Assembly: GCF_002198715.1 (NCBI RefSeq) | Contig: NZ_MWLK01000003.1 | Span: 31,459 to 95,458, forward strand | Direction: 5' to 3' | DNA: 64,000 nt | Source of the DNA: Rhodomicrobium sp. R_RK_3 | GTDB lineage: Bacteria; Pseudomonadota; Alphaproteobacteria; Rhizobiales; Rhodomicrobiaceae | Shown here: one piece after another, positions 25,871 through 34,214 of the stretch | How the letters are laid out: the number at the start of each line of letters is the position of its first letter | Numbering within the stretch: the stretch's first letter is position 1 | Notes under the pieces: model-generated | What the model was told of the DNA's origin: nothing | The model's input: only the letters and a program-made list of their open reading frames with translations | Database searches by the model: none | Made by a program: the position numbers and the translations under genes

Positions 25871-28177
25871 TCAGCGCGCCCAGTATTTGGCGATCAGGGC
25901 GGCGAGGACATTCGAGAAATCGTCGGTCCAGGGCTGCAAGGCGGCGATGGACTGCGTCTTGCCGATATAGGGCAGGCGCTCGAGCTGCTCGAAGGCGGCT
26001 TTGCTCTTGGTCGCGTAGATGACGGCACTGCCGAGCGCGTCAAGCTCGGCAGGACGCTCCAGATCGGCGGCGACGGTGAAATGGACGCCGGGCAAGGTGG
26101 CGAGCGTGCGGGAGGCGACCGAGAGCAGGTCGAGATGCCGGTTGGAGAGATGCAGCACCAGGACGCCGTCCGGCTTCAGCTTCGACAGGTCGAGCGCCAG
26201 CGCCTCGCGGGTGATGAGATGGACCGGCACCGCATCCGATGAGAAGGCGTCGACCAGCAGATAGTCGAAACGCTCCGGGGCCTCGCTTGCGAGCTTGAGC
26301 CTTGCATCGCCGACGATGATGTTGGCGTCGGGCTGGCAGTGGGAGAGATAGGTGAAACTCTTCGGATCGCGGGCGATGCGGATCACCGCCGGGTCGATCT
26401 CGAAGAAGGTCCAGACGTCGCCCGGCTTGACGTAGCAGGCCATCGACCCCGCGCCCAATCCGATGATGCCGATATGCATGGGGCCGCCGCCGCCGGCGAT
26501 GGCGCGCGCGGCGTCGAGGCCGAGGGCGATGGGGGAGGCCGGGTGGTAATAGGTGGCGGGGACGGGCGCCGCGACCGGCGCGCCGTCGGCGGTCTTGAAG
26601 CGCTGCGCGCCATGCACGGTGACGCCGTGATAGAGCACATGCATGGCGCCGTTGTCGCTGTCGATGACTTTCAGGATGCCGAAGAAGCTGCGCTCGGTCT
26701 GGCCTTCGTTGAAGGGGGAGGGGAGCAGGAACACCATGCCGGCCATGATGGCGGCGAGCGTGACGAGGCACGCCACTTCACGCCGCGTGACGAAGGCGGC
26801 GATGCCGATGGCGAGGGCGATCAGCAGGTGCAGGCCGGGGCTGTAGGTGATGAGCCCGTAGGCGACGATGGCCTTGAGCGCGATCAGCAGGCCGAGGCCG
26901 GTCATGATCGCGATAAGGATGTTGCGAAAAGCCCTGCGGTCCAGGCCCTTGAGCGCCGCCAGGATCGATGGGCGGACAGCCATCCCGAGCAGCAGCAGCA
27001 GCGGGAATTCGTAGATGGTGCGAAAGATGTTCGGGGCGATGATGGCGGCGAAAATGCCGCCCAGCACGCCGCCAAGCGACATCCAGAGATAGAATTCGGT
27101 GAGATGGTTGGCGGACGGGCGGCTCTCATAGAGCTCGCGGTGGCAGACGAGGCTGGTCGCGAAGAAGGCGCCGACGCCGGCGACGCAGGTGATCTTCCAG
27201 GATTCGGCATCGCTCCAGCCGAGGAAGCAGATGACGAGGGTCAGCAAGGGGATTTGCAGCATCGCGGCGATGCGGAAGAGGGTGTCGCCGCCCTGGCGGA
27301 AGGCGAGTACGAAGGTCAACAGGAAGAGCGCCAGCGGCGGTAGCCAGATGAAGGGCGCGGAGGCGATGTCGGTGGTGAGGTAGGTGGTGAAGGCGACCAG
27401 CAGGCCGGACGGGATGAAGGCGAGCAGCATCCAGCCAAAGCGCTGGCTCCAGCGCAGGTGATCGGCGGGTTCGGCGGCGGTGGTCAGCGCGCCAGGGGAC
27501 GCCGTCGGGACGCTGAGGAAGACCAGCGCCACGACGGCGATCATGCAGATCAGCGCGACGAAGCCGACGCTCCAGACCGCCGACTGAAAGCCCAGTCCGA
27601 GGAAAGGTTCGAACAGCAGCGGGTAGGTGAGGAGGGCGAGCAGGCTGCCGAGATTGGAGGCGCCGTAGAGGAAATAGGGGTCCTGCGCGCCGGGGTGGAC
27701 GCCGCGCGAGAACCAGGCTTGCAGCAGCGGCGCGTTGGCCGAGATGGCGAAGAAGGGGAGGCCGACGCCGAGGGCGAGGGCTTGCAGCGTCCACAGATAG
27801 GCGCCGTCGGGGGGCGGGTCGGTGAAGGCGGGGGCGAGGCCGACGGGGAGCGCGAAGATGGCGGCGGTCAGCAGGGCAAGATGCAGGATGGCGCCGAGGC
27901 GGTCGCTGCAATAGCGGTTGAGCAGAAAGGCGTAGGCATAGCCGGCGAGCAGGGCGGTCTGGAAGAAGCAGAGCGAGATCGCCCAGACCGAAGGGGAGCC
28001 GCCGAGTTTCGGCAGCACGATCTTGGCGAACATCGGCTGGACGGAGAACAGCAGGAAGGCCGAGAAGAACAGCGCCAGCAGGTAGAGCGGCAAAAGCGGC
28101 GCGGCCCAGGCGGAGCGGCGGAGGCGGCCGGGGGGAGCGGGAGGCAGCTCTGCCAGCCTGATATCGGCGTCAACCAA
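25871..28177 (-). CDS. Membrane-anchored spermidine synthase-like protein
   Basis: A 768-residue fusion. The first 500 or so residues hold about a dozen hydrophobic segments (LLPLYLLALFFSAFLLFSVQ; LGGSPSVWAISLCFFQTALL). The C-terminal part is a class I methyltransferase-like aminopropyltransferase domain with HIGIIGLGAGSMACY, FFEIDPAVIRIARDP and the acidic loop LLVDAFSSDAVPVHL. Such proteins are common in alphaproteobacteria and usually have no proven substrate. The start is a TTG (28177) with GAGG about 8 nt upstream; no ATG fits. Its stop is 3 bp from the convergent GlcG-like gene. Confidence 0.87.
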   Translation of the reverse strand: MVDADIRLAELPPAPPGRLRRSAWAAPLLPLYLLALFFSAFLLFSVQPMFAKIVLPKLGGSPSVWAISLCFFQTALLAGYAYAFLLNRYCSDRLGAILHLALLTAAIFALPVGLAPAFTDPPPDGAYLWTLQALALGVGLPFFAISANAPLLQAWFSRGVHPGAQDPYFLYGASNLGSLLALLTYPLLFEPFLGLGFQSAVWSVGFVALICMIAVVALVFLSVPTASPGALTTAAEPADHLRWSQRFGWMLLAFIPSGLLVAFTTYLTTDIASAPFIWLPPLALFLLTFVLAFRQGGDTLFRIAAMLQIPLLTLVICFLGWSDAESWKITCVAGVGAFFATSLVCHRELYESRPSANHLTEFYLWMSLGGVLGGIFAAIIAPNIFRTIYEFPLLLLLGMAVRPSILAALKGLDRRAFRNILIAIMTGLGLLIALKAIVAYGLITYSPGLHLLIALAIGIAAFVTRREVACLVTLAAIMAGMVFLLPSPFNEGQTERSFFGILKVIDSDNGAMHVLYHGVTVHGAQRFKTADGAPVAAPVPATYYHPASPIALGLDAARAIAGGGGPMHIGIIGLGAGSMACYVKPGDVWTFFEIDPAVIRIARDPKSFTYLSHCQPDANIIVGDARLKLASEAPERFDYLLVDAFSSDAVPVHLITREALALDLSKLKPDGVLVLHLSNRHLDLLSVASRTLATLPGVHFTVAADLERPAELDALGSAVIYATKSKAAFEQLERLPYIGKTQSIAALQPWTDDFSNVLAALIAKYWAR

Positions 28178-28227
28178 TGCTGGCCTCGATCTGGTGCGCG
28201 GTTAGGTTATGTAGCCATTCCGCCGTC

Positions 28228-28332
28228 GGTCCCGCGAAGGGGTAAGGCAGGAATGGCAAGCGAGGCCGCTGGGCTCGACCTGAACGCGACGGCCGCGGCG
28301 TAGTGGATTCCCGGTTTCGCGGGAATGACAAG
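28228..28332. repeat. Palindromic repeat, family B, degenerate (B2)
   Basis: The right arm GTGGATTCCCGGTTTCGCGG and the spacer motif GACGGCCGCGGCG match B3, but the left arm (GGTCCCGCGAAGGGG) is broken and the stem is no longer complete. Confidence 0.5.
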
Positions 28333-28513
28333 AGGGTATGCGGCGAGGCCGCTTGGATCGAACGGAGGTCGATCTTGAGCGCGCCGGTCGACACTTGCGT
28401 TCGAAATCCTGCGATGGCGGGGAATGGTGTTCACATCGTTACATTCGTCCTGTGCTTCACCGCAATTGCGTCAGGGCATTAGAGCTGCGACCGGTTCTCA
28501 GACCTCAGTTCTT

Positions 28514-28623
28514 GTCATCCCCGCGAAAGCGGAGATCCAGTAAAGGGCAACATTTGCCGTCCGGCATTGCCTTCAAAGCGACCGCCGCGGCGCACTGGAT
28601 TCCCGCTTTCGCGGGAATGGAAA
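28514..28623. repeat. Palindromic repeat, family B, long-spacer form (B3)
   Basis: The left arm CCCCGCGAAAGCGGAGATCC continues with TAAAGGGCAACA as in B1. The spacer carries ACCGCCGCGGCG, and the right arm is TGGATTCCCGCTTTCGCGGG. Total length is about 110 bp. Confidence 0.75.
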
Positions 28624-28686
28624 GGTGTGATTGCTGTGTCTAGATTGATCTCGCACTAAAGCACCGGCTTCCGACAACCTTTTTCC

Positions 28687-28792
28687 GAAATCCCCGCGAA
28701 GGCGGGGATCCAGTATTCACAAACTCTCGATCGGCTCTCTGCCTCACCGCAAGTGCTGCGGCGTACTGGATCCCCGCCTTCGCGGGGATTTC
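28687..28792. repeat. Palindromic repeat, family B, long-spacer form (B4)
   Basis: Nearly perfect inverted arms (GAAATCCCCGCGAAGGCGGG and its exact mirror) flank a spacer ending GCTGCGGCGTACTGGATC, the same phrase as in B1. The ends of the repeat, GAAATC and GATTTC, are also mirrored. Confidence 0.75.
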
Positions 28793-29013
28793 GTGTGTGA
28801 TTACGGCAGGCGAGCCGGCGCGATCGGGCTCCGGCCCCCAAGGCGGCTTTGCGGATTGGGTCACACTCTCCAGCCTGCGGTGCAAATCGCTAAGGATTCA
28901 TCAAAGTCGGGAAGGCAACCCGTCGGCACCTGGAGCGTAGGGGCCGGATGCGGCCTCGGCTGAACCCTGAAGCGGGATCGGTTGCGTTGGAATCGGTCGG
29001 CGCCTCAGTTTTA

Positions 29014-29101
29014 TTGTCATTCCCGCGAAAGCGGGAATCCAGCCGCGTCCACGGCGGGCTCCTCGGGGATGCTGGATTCCCGCCTTCGCGGGAATGACAA
29101 A
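29014..29101. repeat. Palindromic repeat, family B, short-spacer form (B5)
   Basis: TTGTCATTCCCGCGAAAGCG pairs with the right arm CGCCTTCGCGGGAATGACAA. The short spacer includes CCGCGTCCACGGCGGGCTCC and GATGCTGG, shared with B7 and B8 but not with the long-spacer form. Confidence 0.8.
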
Positions 29102-29376
29102 AAGAGGATGCAGGCCGCCTGACATTTTCCGCTAAAGTCGTCCTGCTCTATGCGGAGGGGACACCGCGCCCGGCGGCGTGCACGCCATATGCCCGCGGCT
29201 GACGCCGAGGCAAACGCCGGCCGTCTGCGTGGCGGCGCACCCGGCCGCGGGCACCGTCCCGACAACGCCGACCGGGGAGAGATAGCTCCAATGCAGGCGG
29301 CATGGGCGTCGAGCACGAACAGCGCGCGCTCCGGGGTGCCGTCGCCGTTGCCTGCCCGCGGGCGGGCGCACCGCCC

Positions 29377-29754
29377 TCAGTTCGGCGCGTCGGGGAGGTC
29401 GGGGGTGACGCAGGCGATGCGGGGGTCCTGGGCGAGGCGCAGCAGTTGCTGCTTGCCCAGTTCCGCGACGAGCAGCGGCTGGCCGTCGATTGGGTCGGCG
29501 GTGTGAGCGCCGGCCTGTTTCAGCGCGGCGGCGAGGCTTTGCGTGGTGCGGTCGATGGCGGCCCGGTCCTGGCCTTCGCCGACCTTGGTCTTGATCTGCA
29601 CGCGGATGAGCGGGGCGCCCATGCCGCGCGCCAGGGCGGCGAGGCTGCTCTCAAGCCCCGCGTCGCAGACGGGGCCGGCGGCCGAAGCGCCCGGCATGGA
29701 GGCCATGCCGAGCGCCGCGGTGAGGAAAGTGGCCGTCAAAATCGGGCGGATCAT
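29377..29754 (-). CDS. Secreted stand-alone prodomain-like protein (candidate I9-type subtilase inhibitor)
   Basis: A 125-residue exported protein with a signal peptide (MIRPILTATFLTAALGMASM, then PGASAA). The mature part lines up with the prodomain of the subtilase encoded just upstream: LAALARGMGAPLIRVQIKTK against ALAERARSKGLIRVIARIAQ, then ADPIDGQPLLVAELGKQQLL against AEPIADLPLSVIEITAEQLQ, and ACVTPDLPDAP against DAVEDIPEPA. The match is in order and spans most of the domain. Subtilase prodomains (inhibitor I9 fold) are chaperones and tight inhibitors of their protease, so this may inhibit or help fold its neighbour. The start is uncertain: a TTG 18 nt upstream is possible. Confidence 0.7.
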   Translation of the reverse strand: MIRPILTATFLTAALGMASMPGASAAGPVCDAGLESSLAALARGMGAPLIRVQIKTKVGEGQDRAAIDRTTQSLAAALKQAGAHTADPIDGQPLLVAELGKQQLLRLAQDPRIACVTPDLPDAPN

Positions 29755-29814
29755 CTGGTCATAAATCCCCAAAAGGCGGGGCGCGGCCGGAGACCGGCCC
29801 GCGCCCCAATGGCT

Positions 29815-31671
29815 CTATTGCGTCCGGCTTTCGGAAAGCTCCTTCGTGCGCGGATTATTGTCAAGCATCTGCCAGCCGGGGCACCGCTCGCCCTGGCAAA
29901 GCCCGCCCGAGGAGCGCCAGATGCGGCCATCGGAATGCAGCTGGTAGAGCTGGTTCTCATTGGCCGAGATCACCTGGGTGTTCGGATTGTTGTCCAGCAT
30001 CTGCCAGCCGGGGCAGGCCTCGCCCTGGCAGGGCGCGCCGCTCGAGCGCCAGATGCGGCCGTCGGTGTGCAGCTGATAGAGCTGGTTGCCGCCCGCCGCG
30101 ATGATCCGCGTGCGCGGATTGTTGTCGAGCATCTGCCAGCCCGGGCAGGACTCGCCCCGGCAGGCGGCGCCCGTCGAGCGCCAGATGCGGCCATCGGCGT
30201 GGAGCTGATAGAGCTGGTTGCCGCCGGCGGCGATGGCCTTGGTGCGGGGATTGTTGTCGAGCATCTGCCAGCCGGGGCAGGATTCGCCCTGGCAGGCGGC
30301 GCCCGTCGAGCGCCAGACGCGGCCGTCGGAATGCAACTGGTAGAGCTGGTTGCCGCCGGCGGCGATGGCGACGGTGCGCCGGTTGTTGTCGAGCATCTGC
30401 CAGCCGGGACAGGACTCGCCCTGGCAGGCGGCGCCCGTCGAGCGCCAGATGCGGCCATCCGAATGGAGCTGGTAAAGCTCGCCATTGGCCGTGGTGATGG
30501 CCTTGGTGCGGGGGTTGTTGTCGAGCATTTGCCAGCCGGGGCAGCTCTCGCCCTGGCAGGGCCCGCGCGTCGAGCGCCAGATGCGGCCATTCTGGTGCAA
30601 CTGGTAGAGATAGCCCTGGTCGGTGACGATCTGGACGGTGTTGCCATTATTGTCCAGGAGATCCCAGCCGGGGCAGCTTTCGCCGGTGCATTTCAGCCCG
30701 GTCGATTGCCAGATGCGGCCATCGACATGGCGCTGGGCGACGTCGCTGCCATGCAACTGGAACAGCTTGTCGCCGGCCGCCATGATGGCGCGGGTGCGCG
30801 GGTTGTTGTCGAGGCGCAGCCAGCCGGGGCAGCTCTCGCCGCGGCAGGGCGTGCCGGTATATTCCCAGACCAGCCCGTCGCGATGGAGCTGGTACAGCTT
30901 GTTGCCGGCGGCGACGATGGCCGAGCCCATGGGATTGTTGTCGAGGCGGATCCAGCCGGGGCAGGACTCGCCCTGGCAGGCGACGCCGGTATGTTCCCAG
31001 ATCGCGCCGTCGCGGTGCATCTGGTAGAGCTTGTTGCCGCCCGCGACGATGGACGCGCCCATCGGGTTGTTGTCGAGGCGGATCCAGCCGGGGCAGCTAT
31101 CGCCCTGGCAGGCGACGCCGGTATGCTGCCAGATCGAGCCGTTGCGGTGGAGCTGGTAGAGCTTGTCGCCGGCCGCGACGATGGCGATGCCCATCGGATT
31201 GTTGTCGAGGCGGAACCAGCCTGGGCAGCTATTGCCGTTGCAGGCAACGCCGGTGCTCTGCCAGATCGAGCCGTCGCGGTGGAGCTGGTAGAGCTTGTCG
31301 CCCGCCGCGGCGATCGCCGCGCCCATCGGGTTGTTGTCGAGCCGGACCCAGCCGGGGCAGCTCTCGCCGTTGCAGGCGGCGCCTGTGCTCTGCCAGATCG
31401 AGCCGTCACGATGGAGCTGGTAGAGTTTTGAGCCGCCCGCCGCGATGGCGACGCCCATCGGATTGTTGTCGAGGCGGACCCAGCCTGGGCAGCTATCGCC
31501 CTGGCAGGGCGTGCCCGTATGCCGCCAGATCGCGCCGGTATTGTGCAATTGGTAGAGGTCGTTGTCGCCGGTGATGGCGACGGTCAGCGTGTTGTTGTCG
31601 AGGCGCTGCCAGCCGGGGCAGGATTCGCCGCTGCAAGGCGTGTTGGTATAGCGCCAGATGGCGCCCGCCCA
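29815..31671 (-). repeat. Fourteen in-frame 132-nt repeats encoding 44-residue Cys-pair modules
   Basis: The 3' part of the subtilase gene is made of about 132-nt units, all kept in frame. Units 1-7 have RLDNN after CPGW, unit 8 DLLDNN and units 9-14 QMLDNN, so the array falls into two blocks of about seven. Unit 8 is preceded by a few extra residues (GSDVAQRHVD). Two blocks of seven would suit two seven-bladed beta-propellers; that is inference from count only. Confidence 0.8.
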
Positions 31672-33081
31672 GACCGGCGTGGTTGCGCTGCGCAGCGCGG
31701 CTTCGACGTCGATGCGCGGGCGCACCAGATTGTTGCGGGGATCGGTGATGGCGACGCCGGTGCTCTCGAGCGCCTGCTCGATCTGATCGACGGTCAGGTT
31801 GTTCCGGACCGAGCGCAGGGCGGCGAAGGCGCCGGTGACATGCGGCGCGGCCATGGAGGTGCCGCTCTTCTGGCCGAAGCCGCCGCCGAGCACCGACGAG
31901 TTGATGCTGGTGCCGGGCGCGAGCATGTCGACGACCGCCGCGCTGTCGGAACTGCCGGAGACGGCGTCCGCCTTGGTGGTGTTGCCGACGGTGATGGCGG
32001 TGCTGATGCAGCCGGGAGCGCCGACGCCGGTGCTGGATGCGCCATTGCCGGAGGAGATCACGGTGGCGATGCCGGCGCCGCGCAATTGGTCGATGAGGGC
32101 TTTGCGGGTGTCGGTATCGCAGCTCGGCGTGTTGCCGCCGCCGAGGCTCATATTGACCGCCGCGATGGCGAAGCTGTTGCGCAGGTCGAAGACGCGCTGC
32201 AGGCCGCGGATCTGATCCGACTGGAAGGTCAGGATGCAGGGCGAGGGCCGGTTGGCATTGGCGCAGGATTGTGCGCCGCCGGGCACGTCGGTGAACAGCG
32301 AGAACACCTGGATGGCGATGATATTGGCTTGGGGCGCGACGCCCCGGCGGGTGGCGTTCTGCCCCGCCGCGATGCCGGCGACATGGGTGCCGTGATCGCA
32401 GCCGGCATTGCCGCAAGGCGCCGCCGAGCCCGCCGCCGTGGAGTTGGTGGCGCCGCCCGGGCAGACCGTGGTCGCGCCCGAGGCTGCCGAATTGGAGGAG
32501 AAGCAGGCTTCGGAGGCGACGCGCCCGCCGAAGAAGGGATGATTGGCTTCGACGCCGGTGTCGAGGATGGCGACGGTCTGGCCGGCCCCGGTGGCGCCCA
32601 GCGTCGCGGCTTCGTCGGCGTCGATCAGCGGGATGCTGTCCTGCAGCGTTGCCGGTTCGGGGATGTCCTCGACGGCGTCGGAGATCAGTCCGGCCGCGAC
32701 GAGCTGCTGGAGCTGTTCGGCGGTGATCTCGATGACGCTGAGCGGCAGGTCGGCGATGGGCTCGGCCGCGGCGACGCCGAAGTCCAGGGCGCGGGCGCGG
32801 AAGGCGCGCGAGGCGCGGGCGACGGCTTCGGCGGGATCGCCGCCGGCCGACTCGCCGGCCGGCTGCGCGATGCGGGCGATGACGCGGATCAGCCCCTTGC
32901 TGCGCGCCCGCTCGGCGAGAGCGCTGACTTGCGGTGCGTCGGTCGTCATCGGCGCGGCGAGGCTGCGCAGCTCTGAATTTGCCGGGTCTCGTCCCTGGCC
33001 GAGGGCCGGGATGGCGCCGCCCAACATGGCGGCCAGCAAAGCGCCCGCGAGGGCAGGCGTGATACGTCCCTTATAGCGCAT
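29815..33081 (-). CDS. Secreted S8 subtilisin-like serine protease with 14 C-terminal repeats
   Basis: A 1088-residue exported protease. Signal peptide at 1-30 (ITPALAGALLAAMLGG then ALG-Q); I9-like prodomain about 50-145; S8 domain about 150-465. The triad is Asp174 (AILDTGVEAN), His230 (DHGTHVAG) and Ser409 (GTSMAAPHV), with the oxyanion Asn346 in SSGNGAS. Residues 470-1088 are fourteen units of about 44 residues, each with IW, a Cys pair in C-x-G-x-S-CPGW and LDNN followed by LYQLH. The prodomain implies self-cleavage. The start at 33081 is favoured because AGGAGG lies 7 nt upstream; an ATG 6 nt earlier is too close to it. The inhibitor-like gene follows 60 bp downstream. Confidence 0.92.
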   Translation of the reverse strand: MRYKGRITPALAGALLAAMLGGAIPALGQGRDPANSELRSLAAPMTTDAPQVSALAERARSKGLIRVIARIAQPAGESAGGDPAEAVARASRAFRARALDFGVAAAEPIADLPLSVIEITAEQLQQLVAAGLISDAVEDIPEPATLQDSIPLIDADEAATLGATGAGQTVAILDTGVEANHPFFGGRVASEACFSSNSAASGATTVCPGGATNSTAAGSAAPCGNAGCDHGTHVAGIAAGQNATRRGVAPQANIIAIQVFSLFTDVPGGAQSCANANRPSPCILTFQSDQIRGLQRVFDLRNSFAIAAVNMSLGGGNTPSCDTDTRKALIDQLRGAGIATVISSGNGASSTGVGAPGCISTAITVGNTTKADAVSGSSDSAAVVDMLAPGTSINSSVLGGGFGQKSGTSMAAPHVTGAFAALRSVRNNLTVDQIEQALESTGVAITDPRNNLVRPRIDVEAALRSATTPVWAGAIWRYTNTPCSGESCPGWQRLDNNTLTVAITGDNDLYQLHNTGAIWRHTGTPCQGDSCPGWVRLDNNPMGVAIAAGGSKLYQLHRDGSIWQSTGAACNGESCPGWVRLDNNPMGAAIAAAGDKLYQLHRDGSIWQSTGVACNGNSCPGWFRLDNNPMGIAIVAAGDKLYQLHRNGSIWQHTGVACQGDSCPGWIRLDNNPMGASIVAGGNKLYQMHRDGAIWEHTGVACQGESCPGWIRLDNNPMGSAIVAAGNKLYQLHRDGLVWEYTGTPCRGESCPGWLRLDNNPRTRAIMAAGDKLFQLHGSDVAQRHVDGRIWQSTGLKCTGESCPGWDLLDNNGNTVQIVTDQGYLYQLHQNGRIWRSTRGPCQGESCPGWQMLDNNPRTKAITTANGELYQLHSDGRIWRSTGAACQGESCPGWQMLDNNRRTVAIAAGGNQLYQLHSDGRVWRSTGAACQGESCPGWQMLDNNPRTKAIAAGGNQLYQLHADGRIWRSTGAACRGESCPGWQMLDNNPRTRIIAAGGNQLYQLHTDGRIWRSSGAPCQGEACPGWQMLDNNPNTQVISANENQLYQLHSDGRIWRSSGGLCQGERCPGWQMLDNNPRTKELSESRTQ

Positions 33082-33363
33082 GGGCATTCCTCCTGAATCG
33101 CCGACGGTTCTGGCCGTTTGCCGCCGGGATCCGGATCGCATGGCCCGTTTTGAGCCTATGGCGGAGGGGCGGCGGCGTGGCGTGATCGCTCCATATAGTC
33201 CGGTTGCATCCGGCGTCGCATCACCCGTTGAGGTGAAGGGGGCAGTTTTCCACGCTTAAGTAAAGAGTCCGATGAAAGCTCCAACATCCTGGTATACCTA
33301 CGCATTTCTACCGATGAGTGAGTAATTTCGGAGGTCTTTGCGGGTGTTGGCATCTCAGAATAT

Positions 33364-33379
33364 GCAACAAATTGGTTGC
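33364..33379. promoter_or_regulatory. Operator-like palindrome GCAAC-N6-GTTGC (upstream copy)
   Basis: The inverted repeat GCAAC-AAATTG-GTTGC lies 50-65 bp before the SRPBCC gene start. The same 5-6-5 architecture recurs 45 bp downstream. It is a candidate binding site for the ArsR-type repressor encoded in the same operon. The divergent subtilase gene starts at 33081, so it shares this 347-bp region. Confidence 0.6.
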
Positions 33380-33408
33380 GGGTTTCGCCAGCGTCTGGCA
33401 GGTTACGC

Positions 33409-33424
33409 GCAACCAGGAGGTTGC
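33409..33424. promoter_or_regulatory. Operator-like palindrome GCAAC-N6-GTTGC over the Shine-Dalgarno (downstream copy)
   Basis: GCAAC-CAGGAG-GTTGC, extended to 7-bp perfect arms as CGCAACC-AGGA-GGTTGCG. The SRPBCC ribosome-binding site AGGAGG is inside the palindrome. A bound regulator could block the promoter region, or the RNA hairpin itself could mask the ribosome-binding site. Confidence 0.6.
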
Positions 33425-33428
33425 GTTT

Positions 33429-33875
33429 ATGTCCGACAAAATCGAGAAGAGCATCGAGCTGAAAGCCCCGGTCGAGCGCGTCTGGCGGGCGCTGACGGAC
33501 CACAATGAATTCGGAGAATGGTTCCGGGTGAAGCTGGACGGCCCGTTCATCCCCGGCGAGGTGACGACGGGGCAAATGACGGTGCCCAGCTATGAGCATT
33601 TGAGATGGGCGTCCAAGGTGCAGGCGATGGAGCCCTTGCGGCTGTTCTCCTTCACCTGGCATCCCTATGCCATCGACCCCGATGTGGATTACTCAGGGGA
33701 GACGCCGACGCTGGTCGAGTTCCGGCTGGAGCCCATCGCCGGCGGCACGCGGCTGACCATCGTCGAATCCGGCTTCGACGGCGTGCCCGTCCACCGGATG
33801 CCCGAGGCTTTCCGCATGAACGAGCGCGGCTGGAGCGCGCAGATCAGGAACGTCCAGGCCCATGTCGAGTCATAG
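33429..33875 (+). CDS. SRPBCC family protein (AHSA1/START-like)
   Basis: A 148-residue SRPBCC (Bet v1-like) protein. The usual start KIEKSIELKAPVERVWRALT leads to FGEWFRVKLDGPFIPGEV, then FSFTWHPYAIDP and a C-terminal helix (WSAQIRNVQAHVES). The fold binds hydrophobic ligands or acts as an Hsp90-activator-like domain; the ligand is unknown. AGGAGG lies 8 nt before the ATG within a palindrome. The 3' end overlaps the ArsR regulator by 14 nt. SRPBCC-ArsR pairs are a common autoregulated arrangement. Confidence 0.92.
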   Translation: MSDKIEKSIELKAPVERVWRALTDHNEFGEWFRVKLDGPFIPGEVTTGQMTVPSYEHLRWASKVQAMEPLRLFSFTWHPYAIDPDVDYSGETPTLVEFRLEPIAGGTRLTIVESGFDGVPVHRMPEAFRMNERGWSAQIRNVQAHVES

Positions 33876-34200
33876 CGTCGCCGCGCGCGATGCGGGCCCC
33901 GCGCCGCTCTTCGCCGCGCTCGGGGACAGCACCCGGCTGCATCTGCTGAGCAGGCTGAGCGATGGCGAGACCCGCTCCATCGCTCAGCTCGCGGCGGATA
34001 CAGAGGTGACGCGGCAGGCCATCACCAAGCATTTGCGCGTGCTGGAGAATGCCGGGCTGGTCAGCAGCAGGCGGGTCGGGCGGGAGAGCCAGTACGTCTT
34101 CCGGCCCGAGCCGATCTTCAAGGCCAAGGCCTATCTGGACGGCGTTTCGCAGCAATGGGACGATGCCCTGTCGCGGCTGAAGTCGTTTGTCGAGCGGTGA
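33862..34200 (+). CDS. ArsR-family HTH transcriptional regulator
   Basis: A 112-residue winged-helix regulator. It shows LFAALGDSTRLHLLSRLSDG, IAQLAADTEVTRQAITKHLR with the recognition helix, then LVSSRRVGRESQYVFRPE for the wing. No ELCVCDL-type metal-binding cysteine motif is present, so it belongs to the non-metal ArsR subgroup usually linked to SRPBCC genes. Its start lies within the SRPBCC coding sequence. It probably represses its own operon through the two GCAAC-N6-GTTGC palindromes upstream. Confidence 0.92.
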   Translation: MSSHSVAARDAGPAPLFAALGDSTRLHLLSRLSDGETRSIAQLAADTEVTRQAITKHLRVLENAGLVSSRRVGRESQYVFRPEPIFKAKAYLDGVSQQWDDALSRLKSFVER

Positions 34201-34214
34201 CGGGAAAACACACC

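Larger units (their letters stand above)
28178..29376. other. Long non-coding interval rich in B-family repeats
   Basis: About 1.2 kb without a supportable gene. It contains four B-family palindromic repeats (B2-B5). The stretches between them (28333-28513, 28624-28686, 28793-29013 and 29102-29376) show no convincing ribosome-binding site, signal peptide or conserved protein in any frame. This is the densest repeat region of the window. Confidence 0.6.

Noticed and set aside
29815..31671. Regular 132-nt repeats that could suggest a CRISPR-like array
   Set aside because: They are fully in frame inside the protease gene, encode a conserved module and lack unique spacers or cas genes.
33156..33662. 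A minus-strand frame upstream of the subtilase gene
   Set aside because: It is antisense to the SRPBCC gene and has no ribosome-binding site or motif.
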